From Roseobacter sp. CCS2 (GTDB taxonomy: Bacteria; Pseudomonadota; Alphaproteobacteria; Rhodobacterales; Rhodobacteraceae), in assembly GCF_000169435.1 (NCBI RefSeq), contig NZ_AAYB01000002.1:248001-312000 (forward strand): a stretch of 64,000 nucleotides of DNA. Direction: 5' to 3'. The notes beneath the pieces were generated by a model. It saw only the letters and a program-made list of their open reading frames with translations. It made no database searches and was not told where the DNA came from. Shown here piece by piece: positions 29,144 to 38,025 of this stretch. The translations under genes and the position numbers were made by a program. The first letter of the stretch is position 1. The number at the start of each line of letters is the position of its first letter.

Positions 29144-30115
29144 ATGAAAATGACGAAACGTACGTTGTTGGGTATGGCTGGTGCTGCGCTGATGGCTGTC
29201 GCACCTATGCAAGCTGCTGCACAAGATTGGCAACCACGCAAGCCGATTGACTTTGTGATTATGGCGGGTGCCGGTGGGGGTGCGGACCAGATTGCACGCT
29301 TTATTCAGGCCGTTGCAGAGCAGGAAGACCTGACCACACGGCCATTGGTTCCAAACAACAAAGGCGGCGGTTCTGGTGCTGAAGCGCTGATCCACGTCAG
29401 CACAGCCAGCGACCCTGATCACACGATTCTTGTGACGCTGAATTCGTTCTTCACCACGCCGCTGCGTCAGGAAAACCTTGGCATTGATATCCAGACCTTC
29501 ACGCCTGTGGCTATGATGGGCGTCGATCCGTTCGTGTTGTGGGTCCATAAGGACAGCGGGATCACGACGTTTGATGAATATGTCGCCAAAGTCAAAGAGA
29601 TGGATGGTGAGTTCGTCATGGGTGGCACCGGTGCCGGTCAGGAAGACAGCATCGTGATTGCATATATGTCTGGCGCGTATGATCTGGACATCAAATACAT
29701 CCCATACGATGGCGGTGGTGCTGTTGCCAAAGACCTTGCCGGTCAGCAGATCATGGCAACTGTGAACAACCCGGCAGAAGCCAAGGGGTTTTATGAAGCT
29801 GGCGATTTTGTCCCGCTTTTGGCGTTTTCAGACGAACGGATGCCAGCCTATCCTGATGTGCCAACGATCAAGGAAATGGGCCATGATTTTTCATACTACA
29901 ACCAGCGGGCTATTGTCGGCGCGCCGGGTATGTCTGATGAAGCGGCTGCCTATTACCAAGATTTGTTCACACAGATCTACGAAAGCGAACAGTGGCAGGG
30001 TTATCTGACCTCCGAAAGCCTGTCACCGCTTTGGATGGATGCTGGCGAACAGCGTGACTATTGGGCGCTGCAGGTTGAAAACCACCAAAGCCTGCTGGCC
30101 GCACTGGGCGAATAA
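29144..30115 (+). CDS. tctC: Tripartite tricarboxylate transporter substrate-binding protein
   Basis: 323 residues with a clear signal peptide (about 1-28, ending AAAQ). The mature start WQPRKPIDFVIMAGAGGGADQIARF is the usual Bug/TctC beginning. It captures carboxylates such as citrate in the periplasm and hands them to TctAB. AGGGGA lies about 11 bases before the ATG. tctB and tctA follow in the classical C-B-A order. A short CCCC-GCAA-GGGG hairpin after the stop (30138-30149) could damp read-through. Confidence 0.93.
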   Translation: MKMTKRTLLGMAGAALMAVAPMQAAAQDWQPRKPIDFVIMAGAGGGADQIARFIQAVAEQEDLTTRPLVPNNKGGGSGAEALIHVSTASDPDHTILVTLNSFFTTPLRQENLGIDIQTFTPVAMMGVDPFVLWVHKDSGITTFDEYVAKVKEMDGEFVMGGTGAGQEDSIVIAYMSGAYDLDIKYIPYDGGGAVAKDLAGQQIMATVNNPAEAKGFYEAGDFVPLLAFSDERMPAYPDVPTIKEMGHDFSYYNQRAIVGAPGMSDEAAAYYQDLFTQIYESEQWQGYLTSESLSPLWMDAGEQRDYWALQVENHQSLLAALGE

Positions 30116-30173
30116 GCCCTGTTAAGTCCGAGATAAAGCCCCGCAAGGGGATTTGAACAATAAGGAGGGCCAG

Positions 30174-30677
30174 ATGCGCGTTGGCGAACTTCTAACCGCG
30201 GGATTTCTGGCCCTTCTTTCGTTGTATCTGATGTGGAAAAGCACTGAGCTGCCCATTGGATACATCGCCGGGACCGGTCCGGGCGGTGGTGCTTGGCCTT
30301 TTTGGCTATCTGCGATCATGTTGGTGTGCTGCGTTTGTGTCGCCTTCAACTGGTGGCGCGGCACCAGCCCCCCTTCACAATCCGAAGAACCTGTTCTTGA
30401 TAGTCACGGCTGGCGGTCGCTTATTTTCGTTGGTGGCGGGATCATTGCCTTTGTCGCCTTGGTCAGCATTATCTCGATGTATGGCGCGATTGCAGTCTTC
30501 CTGTTCTATTATGTCTGGTTTCTGGGGCGGCACGGTCTGATCCTCAGCCTGTCCATCTCACTCATCACGCCGGTCGCGCTGTTTTTCTTTTTTGAAGGGG
30601 CGATGCAGATCACGATGCCCTCTGGTCTGCCGTTTACCGATCCGGTTTTCAACTTCCTGTATGAGATCATTTACTAA
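30174..30677 (+). CDS. tctB: Tripartite tricarboxylate transporter small membrane subunit
   Basis: 167 residues with four predicted membrane helices (about 6-25, 40-60, 85-115, 120-140). The ATG at 30174 has GGAGG seven bases upstream; an ORF start seven codons earlier lies before the ribosome-binding site. The TctB fold is poorly conserved, but position between tctC and tctA, size and hydropathy fit well. Confidence 0.9.
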   Translation: MRVGELLTAGFLALLSLYLMWKSTELPIGYIAGTGPGGGAWPFWLSAIMLVCCVCVAFNWWRGTSPPSQSEEPVLDSHGWRSLIFVGGGIIAFVALVSIISMYGAIAVFLFYYVWFLGRHGLILSLSISLITPVALFFFFEGAMQITMPSGLPFTDPVFNFLYEIIY

Positions 30678-30713
30678 GGCAATGGCACGCCGCCGCGAAG
30701 AAAGCTTCTGACC

Positions 30714-32234
30714 ATGGACGTCCTACTTCTGCTTGGTGATGGCATGCTGTTGTCGCTACAGCCCCTGAACCTGATGATGATCCTGATTGGGGTCACCTTG
30801 GGCCTGTTCATCGGCGCGATGCCCGGTCTGGGGTCAGTCAATGGGGTTGCGATCTTGCTGCCTGTGACCTTTTTGGTCCCGCCAGGATCGGCGATTATCT
30901 TTCTTGCCGCCATTTACTATGGGGCCATGTACGGGGGCGCTGTGTCCTCGATCACGCTGGGCATTCCCGGTGCGTCGACGGCGGTGGCCACCACCTTTGA
31001 TGGCAGACCACTGGCAAAACAAGGCCGCGCCAGCCTTGCACTGGTTACGGCGGCCCTTGCGTCTTTCATTGGCGGCACTGTGGCGAACGTTCTTTTCACG
31101 CTTTTCGCGCCGTTGCTGGCATCCGTTGCCTTGTCTTTCGGACCGCCCGAAGTTTTTGCCCTGATGCTTTTGGCTTTTGCGACCTTTGTGGGTCTTGGCG
31201 GCGATGATATTCCCAAAACCATCTTTTCGATCTGCTTTGGTCTTGTCCTTGGTGCGGTTGGGTTTGACCAAATCTCGGGCGCGCCCCGGCTTGTGCTGTT
31301 TGACTACAATGGGTTCTTGCAAGGCATCGGTTTTCTTGTTCTGGCCATTGGTGTCTACGGTATCGGAGAGATGCTGTGGACCATTGATCAGACGCGTGGC
31401 GACGTTACCGCGACGACGCCAAAAATGACGGTCAAAGGCATGGCCTCTGACACCAAAGAAGCGGCCAAACGTGGTTGGAAAGGCACGATGATCGGATCGT
31501 TCCTTGGCTTTTTCGTGGGTGTCTTGCCGGCCGCAGGGGCAACGCCGGGATCGCTGATGTCCTATGGCGTGGCAAAGATGGTGTCGCGCAATCCTGATGA
31601 ATTCGGCAAAGGCTCTCCCGATGGTGTGGCCGCACCTGAGGCCGCCAACAACTCGGCTTCGACGGGGTCCATGCTGCCGATGCTGACATTAGGCATCCCC
31701 GGATCACCGACCACGGCGATCTTGCTGGGTGGTATGGTCATCTGGGGCCTTGTCCCCGGCCCGCGCTTGTTTGTTGATGAGCAAGAGTTCGTCTGGGGGC
31801 TGATCGGGTCGTTCTATATCTCGAATGTCGCAGCCCTTTTGATCAACCTTGCCTTCATTCCGGTATTTATCTGGATGCTGCGAATGCCTTTTACGATCCT
31901 CGCGCCGATGATTTTCGTTCTTTCGATCACCGGCGGTTATGCCGCGACGCGCGACATGTTCGATATCTGGCTGATTGTCGGCTTTGGGATCGGTGCGTTC
32001 TTTATGCGCAAGTTCGACTACCCGCTGGCGCCTGCCGTGTTGGCGATTGTGCTGGGGCCGATCGCAGAACCGACATTGCGCCAATCGTTGCTGTTGTCGT
32101 CGGGCGATCCATCCATCTTTTTCACACGGCCTGTTGCGGGGCCGATTACGGTTATTGCTTTGATCCTGATCTTCATGCCTTTGGTTAAAGTGATACGCCG
32201 CCAGATGGGCAAAAGAAAAAAGCCAGCGTCGTAG
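30714..32234 (+). CDS. tctA: Tripartite tricarboxylate transporter large membrane subunit
   Basis: 506 residues with about 12 membrane helices. TctA signatures are present: GLFIGAMPGLGSVNGVAILLP near residue 30, AIYYGAMYGGAVSSITLGIPG, and the second half repeat GVLPAAGATPGSLMSYGVAK. It forms the sodium- or proton-driven permease. The stop codon lies inside the loop of the terminator that closes the operon. Confidence 0.95.
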   Translation: MDVLLLLGDGMLLSLQPLNLMMILIGVTLGLFIGAMPGLGSVNGVAILLPVTFLVPPGSAIIFLAAIYYGAMYGGAVSSITLGIPGASTAVATTFDGRPLAKQGRASLALVTAALASFIGGTVANVLFTLFAPLLASVALSFGPPEVFALMLLAFATFVGLGGDDIPKTIFSICFGLVLGAVGFDQISGAPRLVLFDYNGFLQGIGFLVLAIGVYGIGEMLWTIDQTRGDVTATTPKMTVKGMASDTKEAAKRGWKGTMIGSFLGFFVGVLPAAGATPGSLMSYGVAKMVSRNPDEFGKGSPDGVAAPEAANNSASTGSMLPMLTLGIPGSPTTAILLGGMVIWGLVPGPRLFVDEQEFVWGLIGSFYISNVAALLINLAFIPVFIWMLRMPFTILAPMIFVLSITGGYAATRDMFDIWLIVGFGIGAFFMRKFDYPLAPAVLAIVLGPIAEPTLRQSLLLSSGDPSIFFTRPVAGPITVIALILIFMPLVKVIRRQMGKRKKPAS

Positions 32235-32249
32235 TAACGCTGGCTTTTT
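32217..32249. terminator. Bidirectional terminator whose loop contains the tctA stop codon
   Basis: A perfect 13-bp stem AAAAAGCCAGCGT / ACGCTGGCTTTTT with a 7-base loop CGTAGTA. The TAG at 32232-32234 in the loop ends tctA. The A/T-rich ends give a T-run on both strands, so it also ends the convergent panE-like gene 22 bases away. Confidence 0.93.
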
Positions 32250-32270
32250 ACGGTCCATTCGCCAGAAAGC

Positions 32271-33248
32271 TTAGCTGTATAGGCCAGCCGTCCTTGCACG
32301 CAGTTGCACCAGTGCAAGCACCGTATCAATGGTTGGCGTTGGTGTGTCAGTAACCCGGCCCAGTTCTTGCACGGACCCCACCAGCGCGTCGATTTCCATC
32401 GGGCGACCCATATCAAGGTCTTGCAACATAGAGGTGCGGTGCGCGCCCACATCGGCGCCACCTTGAATGCGGCGATCCACATCAATAGGGAATTTTACGC
32501 CCAGCTTTTCCGCAATCGTTTGCGCCTCAAGCATCATATTGCGCGCGACTTCGCGGGTGCCCGGGTCCGTACACAGCACGTCAAGCGTCGCATGAGTTAA
32601 CGCGGAAATGGGATTGAACGACAGGTTCCCCCAAAGCTTGATCCAGATCTCATCGCGGATTTTGGGGCGCACGGGTGCTTTCAGGCCAGCCGCACTTAGC
32701 GCTTTTGACAGACGCATCGCGCGGTCTGACTTTTCCCCGGACGGTTCGCCCAAAGAGAAACGATTGCCTTCGATATGTTTGATCACCCCCGGCTCAATCA
32801 CCTCAGCCGCAGGGTAGACCACACAGCCCAGCACACTGTCAGGGCCAAAGCCGTTCCATTGTGCATCACCCGGATCGACGCTTGCCAGCCGTGTGCCTTC
32901 CAGATCAGTGCCGATCTGGTGGAAATACCACCAAGGCACACCGTTCACGCCGGATACAATAGTTGTGTCCGGGCCAATTAGCGGTTTCATTTTATCGACG
33001 ACAGGCGGCACCGAATGCGCCTTGAGAGTCACAATGACGTAATCTTGCGGACCCAGATCAGCGGGATCATCGGACACCGTAACCGGCATCGTGCGCGTTT
33101 CGCCACCTTCGATCAGTGTCAGACCGTTTTCACGCAGCGCTGCCAGATGCGGCCCGCGTGCAACAAGGCTGACATCCGCCCCGGCCTCTGCCAGTTTTGC
33201 ACCCATATAGCCACCGATGGCGCCTGCACCGAAAATACAAATCTTCAT
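32271..33248 (-). CDS. Ketopantoate reductase-like (ApbA/PanE) oxidoreductase
   Basis: 325 residues. The Rossmann motif GAGAIGGYMGAKL is at residues 7-19 and the NADPH-preferring follow-up VARGPHLAAL at about 30. The catalytic lysine of the family fits LKAHS, and the C-terminal domain has KLWGNLSFNPISALTHATL and GADVGAHRTSMLQDLDMGRP (the usual KxSMxQDxxxGRxTEID region). Family members reduce 2-ketopantoate in CoA synthesis, but many paralogues act on other 2-oxo acids. The ATGA overlap with the upstream ligase suggests a catabolic partner role rather than vitamin synthesis. Confidence 0.88.
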   Translation of the reverse strand: MKICIFGAGAIGGYMGAKLAEAGADVSLVARGPHLAALRENGLTLIEGGETRTMPVTVSDDPADLGPQDYVIVTLKAHSVPPVVDKMKPLIGPDTTIVSGVNGVPWWYFHQIGTDLEGTRLASVDPGDAQWNGFGPDSVLGCVVYPAAEVIEPGVIKHIEGNRFSLGEPSGEKSDRAMRLSKALSAAGLKAPVRPKIRDEIWIKLWGNLSFNPISALTHATLDVLCTDPGTREVARNMMLEAQTIAEKLGVKFPIDVDRRIQGGADVGAHRTSMLQDLDMGRPMEIDALVGSVQELGRVTDTPTPTIDTVLALVQLRARTAGLYS

Positions 33249-34780
33249 GATGCGGTATCCACAAAGCCCAGCTTTTCGGCCAATCCGATGCGTTGCATTT
33301 TACCTGTCGCCCCTTTGGGGATTTCGTCCAAAATGATCACTTTGCGCGGCACCTTGAAATCGGCCAGCCGTTCCGAAGCAAAATCGCGCACGTCGCGGTC
33401 ACTGATGTCTTCGCCTTCGCGCAAGACCACGGCGGCGGCAACTTCTTCACCCAATTTCGGGTGGGGCAGAGCGAAGGTGACGACCTGTGCAATGGCTGGA
33501 TGCGCTGACAGCACGCCGTCCACCTCAAGCGGGCTGACTTTTTCACCACCGCGGTTGATGATCTCTTTCAGGCGACCTGTCAGGGTCAGGTATCCATCGG
33601 CATCAAATGTGCCTTGATCGCCGGTGCGGAACCAGCGTTTGCCGTCAGCATCAAAGAAGTTCTTTTCATTTGCTTCGGGGTTGCTTTCATATCCGGGTGT
33701 GACGTTGGGACCAGAGATCACAACCTCGCCCACGCCGCCGTCGGTCAGGGTTGGCTCAACCTCATGCGCGATACGCACCTCGGGGCCGGCCGGCACGCCA
33801 ACAGCCCCGGGTTTCTGTGCGCCGGGTGTTAGCGGGTTCGAACACATCTGATGCGCCGCTTCGGTCATGCCGTAGCCTTCGATGACCGGCGCGCCAAAGG
33901 TTTCAAACAGTTTTTCCATAACCGGTCCGGGCAGGGATGCCGATGATGACCGCAAGAAGCGCAGGCGTGCCGCCTCAATGATATCTGCATTGCGCGGGGC
34001 ACGTGACAGGATTGCCTGATGCATCGTCGGCACGGCGGTGTACCATGTTGGATCACAATCGCGCAGCCACCCGAAGAAGCGCAGCGCATCAAAGCCGGGC
34101 GCGCACCAGACCTGACCACCTGTGGCCAGCGTGGCAGACACAGCCGCCAACAGCCCGTGGATATGAAAGAGTGGCATCACGTTCATGCAGCGGTCGTCAG
34201 AGGTCAGCGCCAGCGATGTCGCAATATTCTGGGCCGAGGCCGCAACGTTCGACTGTAAAAGCGGGACGATCTTGGGCCGCGATGTGGTGCCTGAAGTATG
34301 CAGGATCAACGCCACATCACTGGCGTCGGGTGCTGCTGTATCGCAACTGCCAGTCGCATCCGTCTGCAAGCTGAAGCTGCCCGCTGGCGCATCTGGATCC
34401 ACGGACAGGCGCAGGATTGTCACGCCCAGTTTCTGGGCTGCCGCATGCGCTGGGCCGTCGTCATCGGCCATCAGCACAACAGCCTTGGCTTTCAGATCGT
34501 CAATGTAGAACGCAAATTCGTCTTCGCGGTAAGCTGGGTTCAATGGTGCAGTCACAGCCGTCTGCGCGATGGTGATAAACGCAGCCGCCATTTCGGGGCC
34601 ATTGGGCAAAACAATCGCCACACGATCACCCCGTCCGATGCCAGCAGCATGCAGTGTCTTGGTTATCGTATCGCCAAGCGTGCGCAGGCCACCATATCTA
34701 AGCCAGTCGCGATCCGGCGCGCCAATGGCAGGTGCTGTTTCAGGGTGGCTCGCGAGTAAGCTTTTTAGCGTGTCTGACAC
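33245..34780 (-). CDS. AMP-forming acyl-CoA synthetase, Pcs60/AAE3 (oxalyl-CoA synthetase)-like
   Basis: 511 residues of the ANL adenylate-forming superfamily. The P-loop reads LHTSGTTSRPKIVPL, and the VMPLFHIHGLLAA and PTWYTAVPTMHQAIL blocks closely recall plant AAE3 and yeast Pcs60, which activate oxalate to oxalyl-CoA. Later motifs are GYGMTEAAHQ, WFRTGDQG, GRLKEIINRGGEKVSP and the catalytic lysine in PKGATGKMQRI. The start is a GTG at 34780 with GGAGAG upstream. Oxalate is the first guess, other short dicarboxylates or fatty acids are possible. It is co-transcribed with the ketopantoate reductase-like gene. Confidence 0.85.
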   Translation of the reverse strand: MSDTLKSLLASHPETAPAIGAPDRDWLRYGGLRTLGDTITKTLHAAGIGRGDRVAIVLPNGPEMAAAFITIAQTAVTAPLNPAYREDEFAFYIDDLKAKAVVLMADDDGPAHAAAQKLGVTILRLSVDPDAPAGSFSLQTDATGSCDTAAPDASDVALILHTSGTTSRPKIVPLLQSNVAASAQNIATSLALTSDDRCMNVMPLFHIHGLLAAVSATLATGGQVWCAPGFDALRFFGWLRDCDPTWYTAVPTMHQAILSRAPRNADIIEAARLRFLRSSSASLPGPVMEKLFETFGAPVIEGYGMTEAAHQMCSNPLTPGAQKPGAVGVPAGPEVRIAHEVEPTLTDGGVGEVVISGPNVTPGYESNPEANEKNFFDADGKRWFRTGDQGTFDADGYLTLTGRLKEIINRGGEKVSPLEVDGVLSAHPAIAQVVTFALPHPKLGEEVAAAVVLREGEDISDRDVRDFASERLADFKVPRKVIILDEIPKGATGKMQRIGLAEKLGFVDTAS

Positions 34781-34886
34781 TTCATCTCTCCAAATTTTTA
34801 GTTAATTCAACCATAGCGCTCATGCTGTGCCTTGCAACCACTGCGCGCGGTGATAAACCGCCTGAAAACACATGGGTCATGTGCTT

Positions 34887-35351
34887 TTAGCGCTTTGTAA
34901 ACAGCAGCTTCGTCATTTGCGTTCTGGCTTCGGTCGATATGATAACTGTCATTTCCATTGTGTCCGGTTCAGTCAGCTGCATTGTGATGCGTGTCTGTTC
35001 TGCGCCTTGCTGCCCTGACAGTTGCAGCCCGTCTTCTTCCAGACCCCCTGCAAGCACAACAGGTCTGCGCCCGCTATTTTCGTTCCCCAGCCGGGATATC
35101 AGACTACCATCTGCATTGCGTATGATGCTGAAATCCACGTTTTCGTTGCGGCGCGCGCTGGCGCATACCCCGATGATATCGGTCGTTTTGTCATCCGAGG
35201 TCACGGTGATCCGACAGCGAATATCTTCTTCGATGTTGCGGTCCAGAAATACCCCTGCGCCGGACCAGTTTCCAGCCAGATCAAACAAGGCATCTTGCGC
35301 AAAAGCACCATGAGAAAGGACGCTGAAGCACACCGCCATGAAAACCCGCAT
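34887..35351 (-). CDS. Secreted protein of unknown function
   Basis: 154 residues from the ATG at 35351, with a signal peptide (MRVFMAVCFSVLSHGAFAQ, cleavage after AFA). The mature part is beta-rich (LAGNWSGAGVF, RCRITVT, EDGLQLSGQ, TEPDTMEMTVIIS), a lipocalin-like or small barrel pattern, and has two cysteines that could pair. The start overlaps the stop of the upstream RND gene (TGATG), so it belongs to that operon. No named family recognised. Confidence 0.7.
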   Translation of the reverse strand: MRVFMAVCFSVLSHGAFAQDALFDLAGNWSGAGVFLDRNIEEDIRCRITVTSDDKTTDIIGVCASARRNENVDFSIIRNADGSLISRLGNENSGRRPVVLAGGLEEDGLQLSGQQGAEQTRITMQLTEPDTMEMTVIISTEARTQMTKLLFTKR

Positions 35352-36064
35352 CACATCCAACCCTTTCGTAATAGGACCAGCACCAGACTAGGAAAAACAA
35401 AGAGGTCTGCAAGAAGTGCGATGATAATGGCCATCGCCGTCAGCATCCCGAACAGGCTGACGGCGGGTAGTGCGCTGAATGCCGTCAATGCAAAGCCGAC
35501 AATCAAAAGAAGACTGGTCGTCATGATAGGTGACACCAGCGCCGCGAGTGCCTGTTCAACCACTTGCTGCGATGTTGCGTTTTCACATTGCAACAGCCGC
35601 ACGCGATTGACGATATGAATTGTGTTATCGACCGCGATGCCAAAGGCCACCAAAAGTGCGACAGCACCCGTGAGTGTCACCGTCTGACTGGTCAGAACCA
35701 TCCATGCCTCGATCCCAAGGATTGGCAAAAGATTGGGCACCAATGTGACCAAAGCGATCGGCACGGAGCGTAAGATCAAGGCGATCAGTACCGTCATGAC
35801 ACTGATTGCGATATAAAAAGACATGCGCAGACCATCCACAAGGACAGGCATCTGCGTCGCGGCCAGAAAGGAATAGCCGGTGACCGTGGCGATATCACCA
35901 ACACCCGCCGCATCCAGCCGTTCTTTGATTTGTGACACTTCGGCGCGGATCGTGTCGGGCCCGTTTAACAAAGACGTGGGAACGGGCAGCGAAAAGGTGC
36001 TTTGCAAGTCATCAACCAATCGCGCGGCGAACCCTTGTTGTGGCATATCCGGCACCAGCAGCAT
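35351..36064 (-). pseudogene. C-terminal remnant of an RND/MMPL-type permease
   Basis: 237 codons that match only the C-terminal membrane half of an RND/MMPL exporter, normally about 780 residues. A periplasmic segment (VDDLQSTFSLPVPTSL and on) is followed by five membrane helices with the RND transmembrane motif GIAVDNTIHIVNRVRLL, which carries the proton-relay aspartate. In this frame a stop codon lies 15 bases upstream of the first ATG, so there is no hidden N-terminal half. The reading frame overlaps the end of the acyltransferase-like frame by 53 bases. The simplest explanation is a deletion that joined two neighbouring genes. A truncated protein might still be made. Confidence 0.75.
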
Positions 36065-36719
36065 GGTTTTTCCGCTTCATGCTCGCTGTGTCAAATGCTG
36101 CGCATGTATCAAGGGCCTCGCGTGTGAGATGCAACAGCGCCTCACTATTTCCCATGGCCTGCGGTACGCGCGCCCGCAAACCATCAAAAGGGACACGGCA
36201 CAGTGCGATAGGGGCAGACTGCTGGTGGGGATCAATCATTTTTTTGAGTTGATGAAGGGAAAGCCGTGGCAGGCTATCAACCGCTGCCGCATCCCCTTTC
36301 GTCGGCAGCACTTTGGTCACGATCAGACGCGCCATCCGCGTGCCATCTGCAATCGCATGATCAAAGTGCAGGATCAGGCCGGACCATCCAGCCCCGCCGG
36401 GGTTGACGAGGATCACGCGCCAAGGTGGCCGGTCCTGCGGAAACGCCAAATGCCGTGCCAGATGTAACATCTTTTCCGGCTGGGTTACTGATGGGTCGTC
36501 TAAGATTGCGACGTGATCTGGCCAATTAACCTGGACTTTATCTGTGAACGCGTTGCCATTGATGCACCTTTGGAACCTTTCAGATGCCTGCACCATGGAT
36601 TTTACGCCAAAGAAAGCGCGTCTTGGGTCAAATCCGCCGGGCGCATGAAAGAGTGCCGTAATGTTGTTGGGGCCGGTACGATGCAAGATCGCTTCGGCCG
36701 GGGTCAGCCTGATGCGCAT
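36012..36719 (-). pseudogene. N-terminal remnant of a WS/DGAT-like acyltransferase or condensation domain
   Basis: 235 codons. LHFDHAIADGTRMARLI fits the HHxxxDG-type active site of wax-ester synthase/DGAT and condensation-domain enzymes; the second histidine and the DG are present. The family is normally about 450 residues, so only the first half is here. From about codon 217 the frame runs into sequence that belongs, in another frame, to the RND gene. The start ATG directly follows the stop of the oxoamine synthase gene (TAGATG), so the original operon order was synthase, acyltransferase, permease. Confidence 0.7.
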
Positions 36720-37913
36720 CTATTCGGCCGCAGCGCGGACAGAGATTTGTGTTACGCGTGACAGCGCCGCAAGCAGATAGGTGACATCTTCTTGCGTATG
36801 GTGCGTTGTCAGGGTCATGCGCAGCCCCACGTCGCGCCGCGAAACGGCTGGGGGTGCAACAGTCGCCACGAAAATACCCGCAGCCTGCAGTGCACTTGCG
36901 GCCATGCCTGTGGCGTGCAGATCGCCGATACGAATGTAGCGCATGGGTGTGATTGCCGCACAGGCAAGATCAAGGCCTAAACCCAGTGTGCCCTTATTGA
37001 ATTGCACTATGCGGTCGCGCAGTGTTTGTTGGCGCGGTGCTAAATCAGGCCCAAGATGCAGCTTTGCCGCGGCTGTAATCGCACCCAGCATCGGCGGCTG
37101 AACTGGCCCAGAGAATGTCATGGCAGGGCCAAAGGCGCGCACGGCGTTGGCCTGATCCGCATTGGTAAACGCCAGCGCACCACCTGCACAGGCAAACCCT
37201 TTGTTCAATGAAAGTGCCACAATGACACGCGGATGGTCCGGCCATTTTTCCAAGGCCATTCCCTTGCCTTGGTGCCCGTGCCAACTGACAGCATGGGCGT
37301 CATCGACATAAAGCATCAGCCGCGGGTCTTCGCGCAAAAGCGCATCAAGCGCATCGAATGGGGCAATGTCCCCGATCATGGAATAGACGCCGTCGATCAA
37401 TAGCCAAATGCGCGGCGCATCCGAGGCACGCATCTTGCGCGCGATTTGGTGGGTATCTGAATGGCTGACGGTCTGAACCTTGCGTCCTTGACCTTTCAAC
37501 AGGTCTGCCGCGACTTTCAAACTGGCATGGGCCTGTACATCAATCAGGATCAAATCCTCTGGCCCGACCAAGACAGGCAAAGCGGCCTGATGACCCAAAG
37601 AGGTTGATGGGACCAGCAGCGTCGGCCTGCCGGTGATTTGACCCAAAAGCGCCTCGGCCTCTTGGTAGGGCGGGGCAGAGATAAACGCGCGGGACGCGGA
37701 AAACTGGGTCCCAAACGCACGGGTGGCAGCAATAGCGCCGTCAATCAGCGCCGGTTCCATTTCAAGGCCCAGATAGCTGCAGGACGCAAAGTTCAGCAGC
37801 TTGCGCCCGCGTAGAGTAATTTCGCGGCCAGATAATTGCGTATCTTCCGCCACTTGCTGCAACAAACCCAGATTGTGACCGGCCTGAATGGCGGAAAGAT
37901 CGTTTGCGCGCAT
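36720..37913 (-). CDS. Alpha-oxoamine synthase family PLP enzyme
   Basis: 397 residues of the KBL/BioF/serine-palmitoyltransferase family, which condense an amino acid with an acyl thioester under decarboxylation. Fold landmarks are NFASCSYLGLE, LLVPSTSLGHQAALPVL, YVDDAHAVSWHGHQGKG, and the PLP-lysine region VALSLNKGFACAGGALAF, where the motif reads SLNKGF. The ATG at 37913 follows a large hairpin; an in-frame TTG at 37973 lies in that hairpin and is less likely. The neighbours (an acyltransferase and a permease remnant) suggest it once made an acylated amino-ketone or sphingoid-like product that was exported. BioF is unlikely since no bio genes are near. Confidence 0.85.
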   Translation of the reverse strand: MRANDLSAIQAGHNLGLLQQVAEDTQLSGREITLRGRKLLNFASCSYLGLEMEPALIDGAIAATRAFGTQFSASRAFISAPPYQEAEALLGQITGRPTLLVPSTSLGHQAALPVLVGPEDLILIDVQAHASLKVAADLLKGQGRKVQTVSHSDTHQIARKMRASDAPRIWLLIDGVYSMIGDIAPFDALDALLREDPRLMLYVDDAHAVSWHGHQGKGMALEKWPDHPRVIVALSLNKGFACAGGALAFTNADQANAVRAFGPAMTFSGPVQPPMLGAITAAAKLHLGPDLAPRQQTLRDRIVQFNKGTLGLGLDLACAAITPMRYIRIGDLHATGMAASALQAAGIFVATVAPPAVSRRDVGLRMTLTTHHTQEDVTYLLAALSRVTQISVRAAAE

Positions 37914-37930
37914 ATTTCTTTTTTTCCACT

Positions 37931-37971
37931 GCGCGACGGCTCTCGGACTAAAGAGAGCCTTTTTGTCGCGC
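37931..37971. promoter_or_regulatory. Large two-part hairpin in the leader of the oxoamine synthase gene
   Basis: An outer stem GCGCGAC / GTCGCGC and a contiguous inner stem GGCTCTC / GAGAGCC, with a 5-T bulge on one side and an 8-base loop. On the plus strand it has the form of a terminator (stem then TTTTT), but no plus-strand gene precedes it. On the minus strand it forms the leader just upstream of the ATG, so it may control translation or block incoming transcription. Confidence 0.65.
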
Positions 37972-38025
37972 AATGGTCAACTTTCTTTACTGTGACTGTG
38001 CCCGGCTGTAGATGCCTTATCTACT

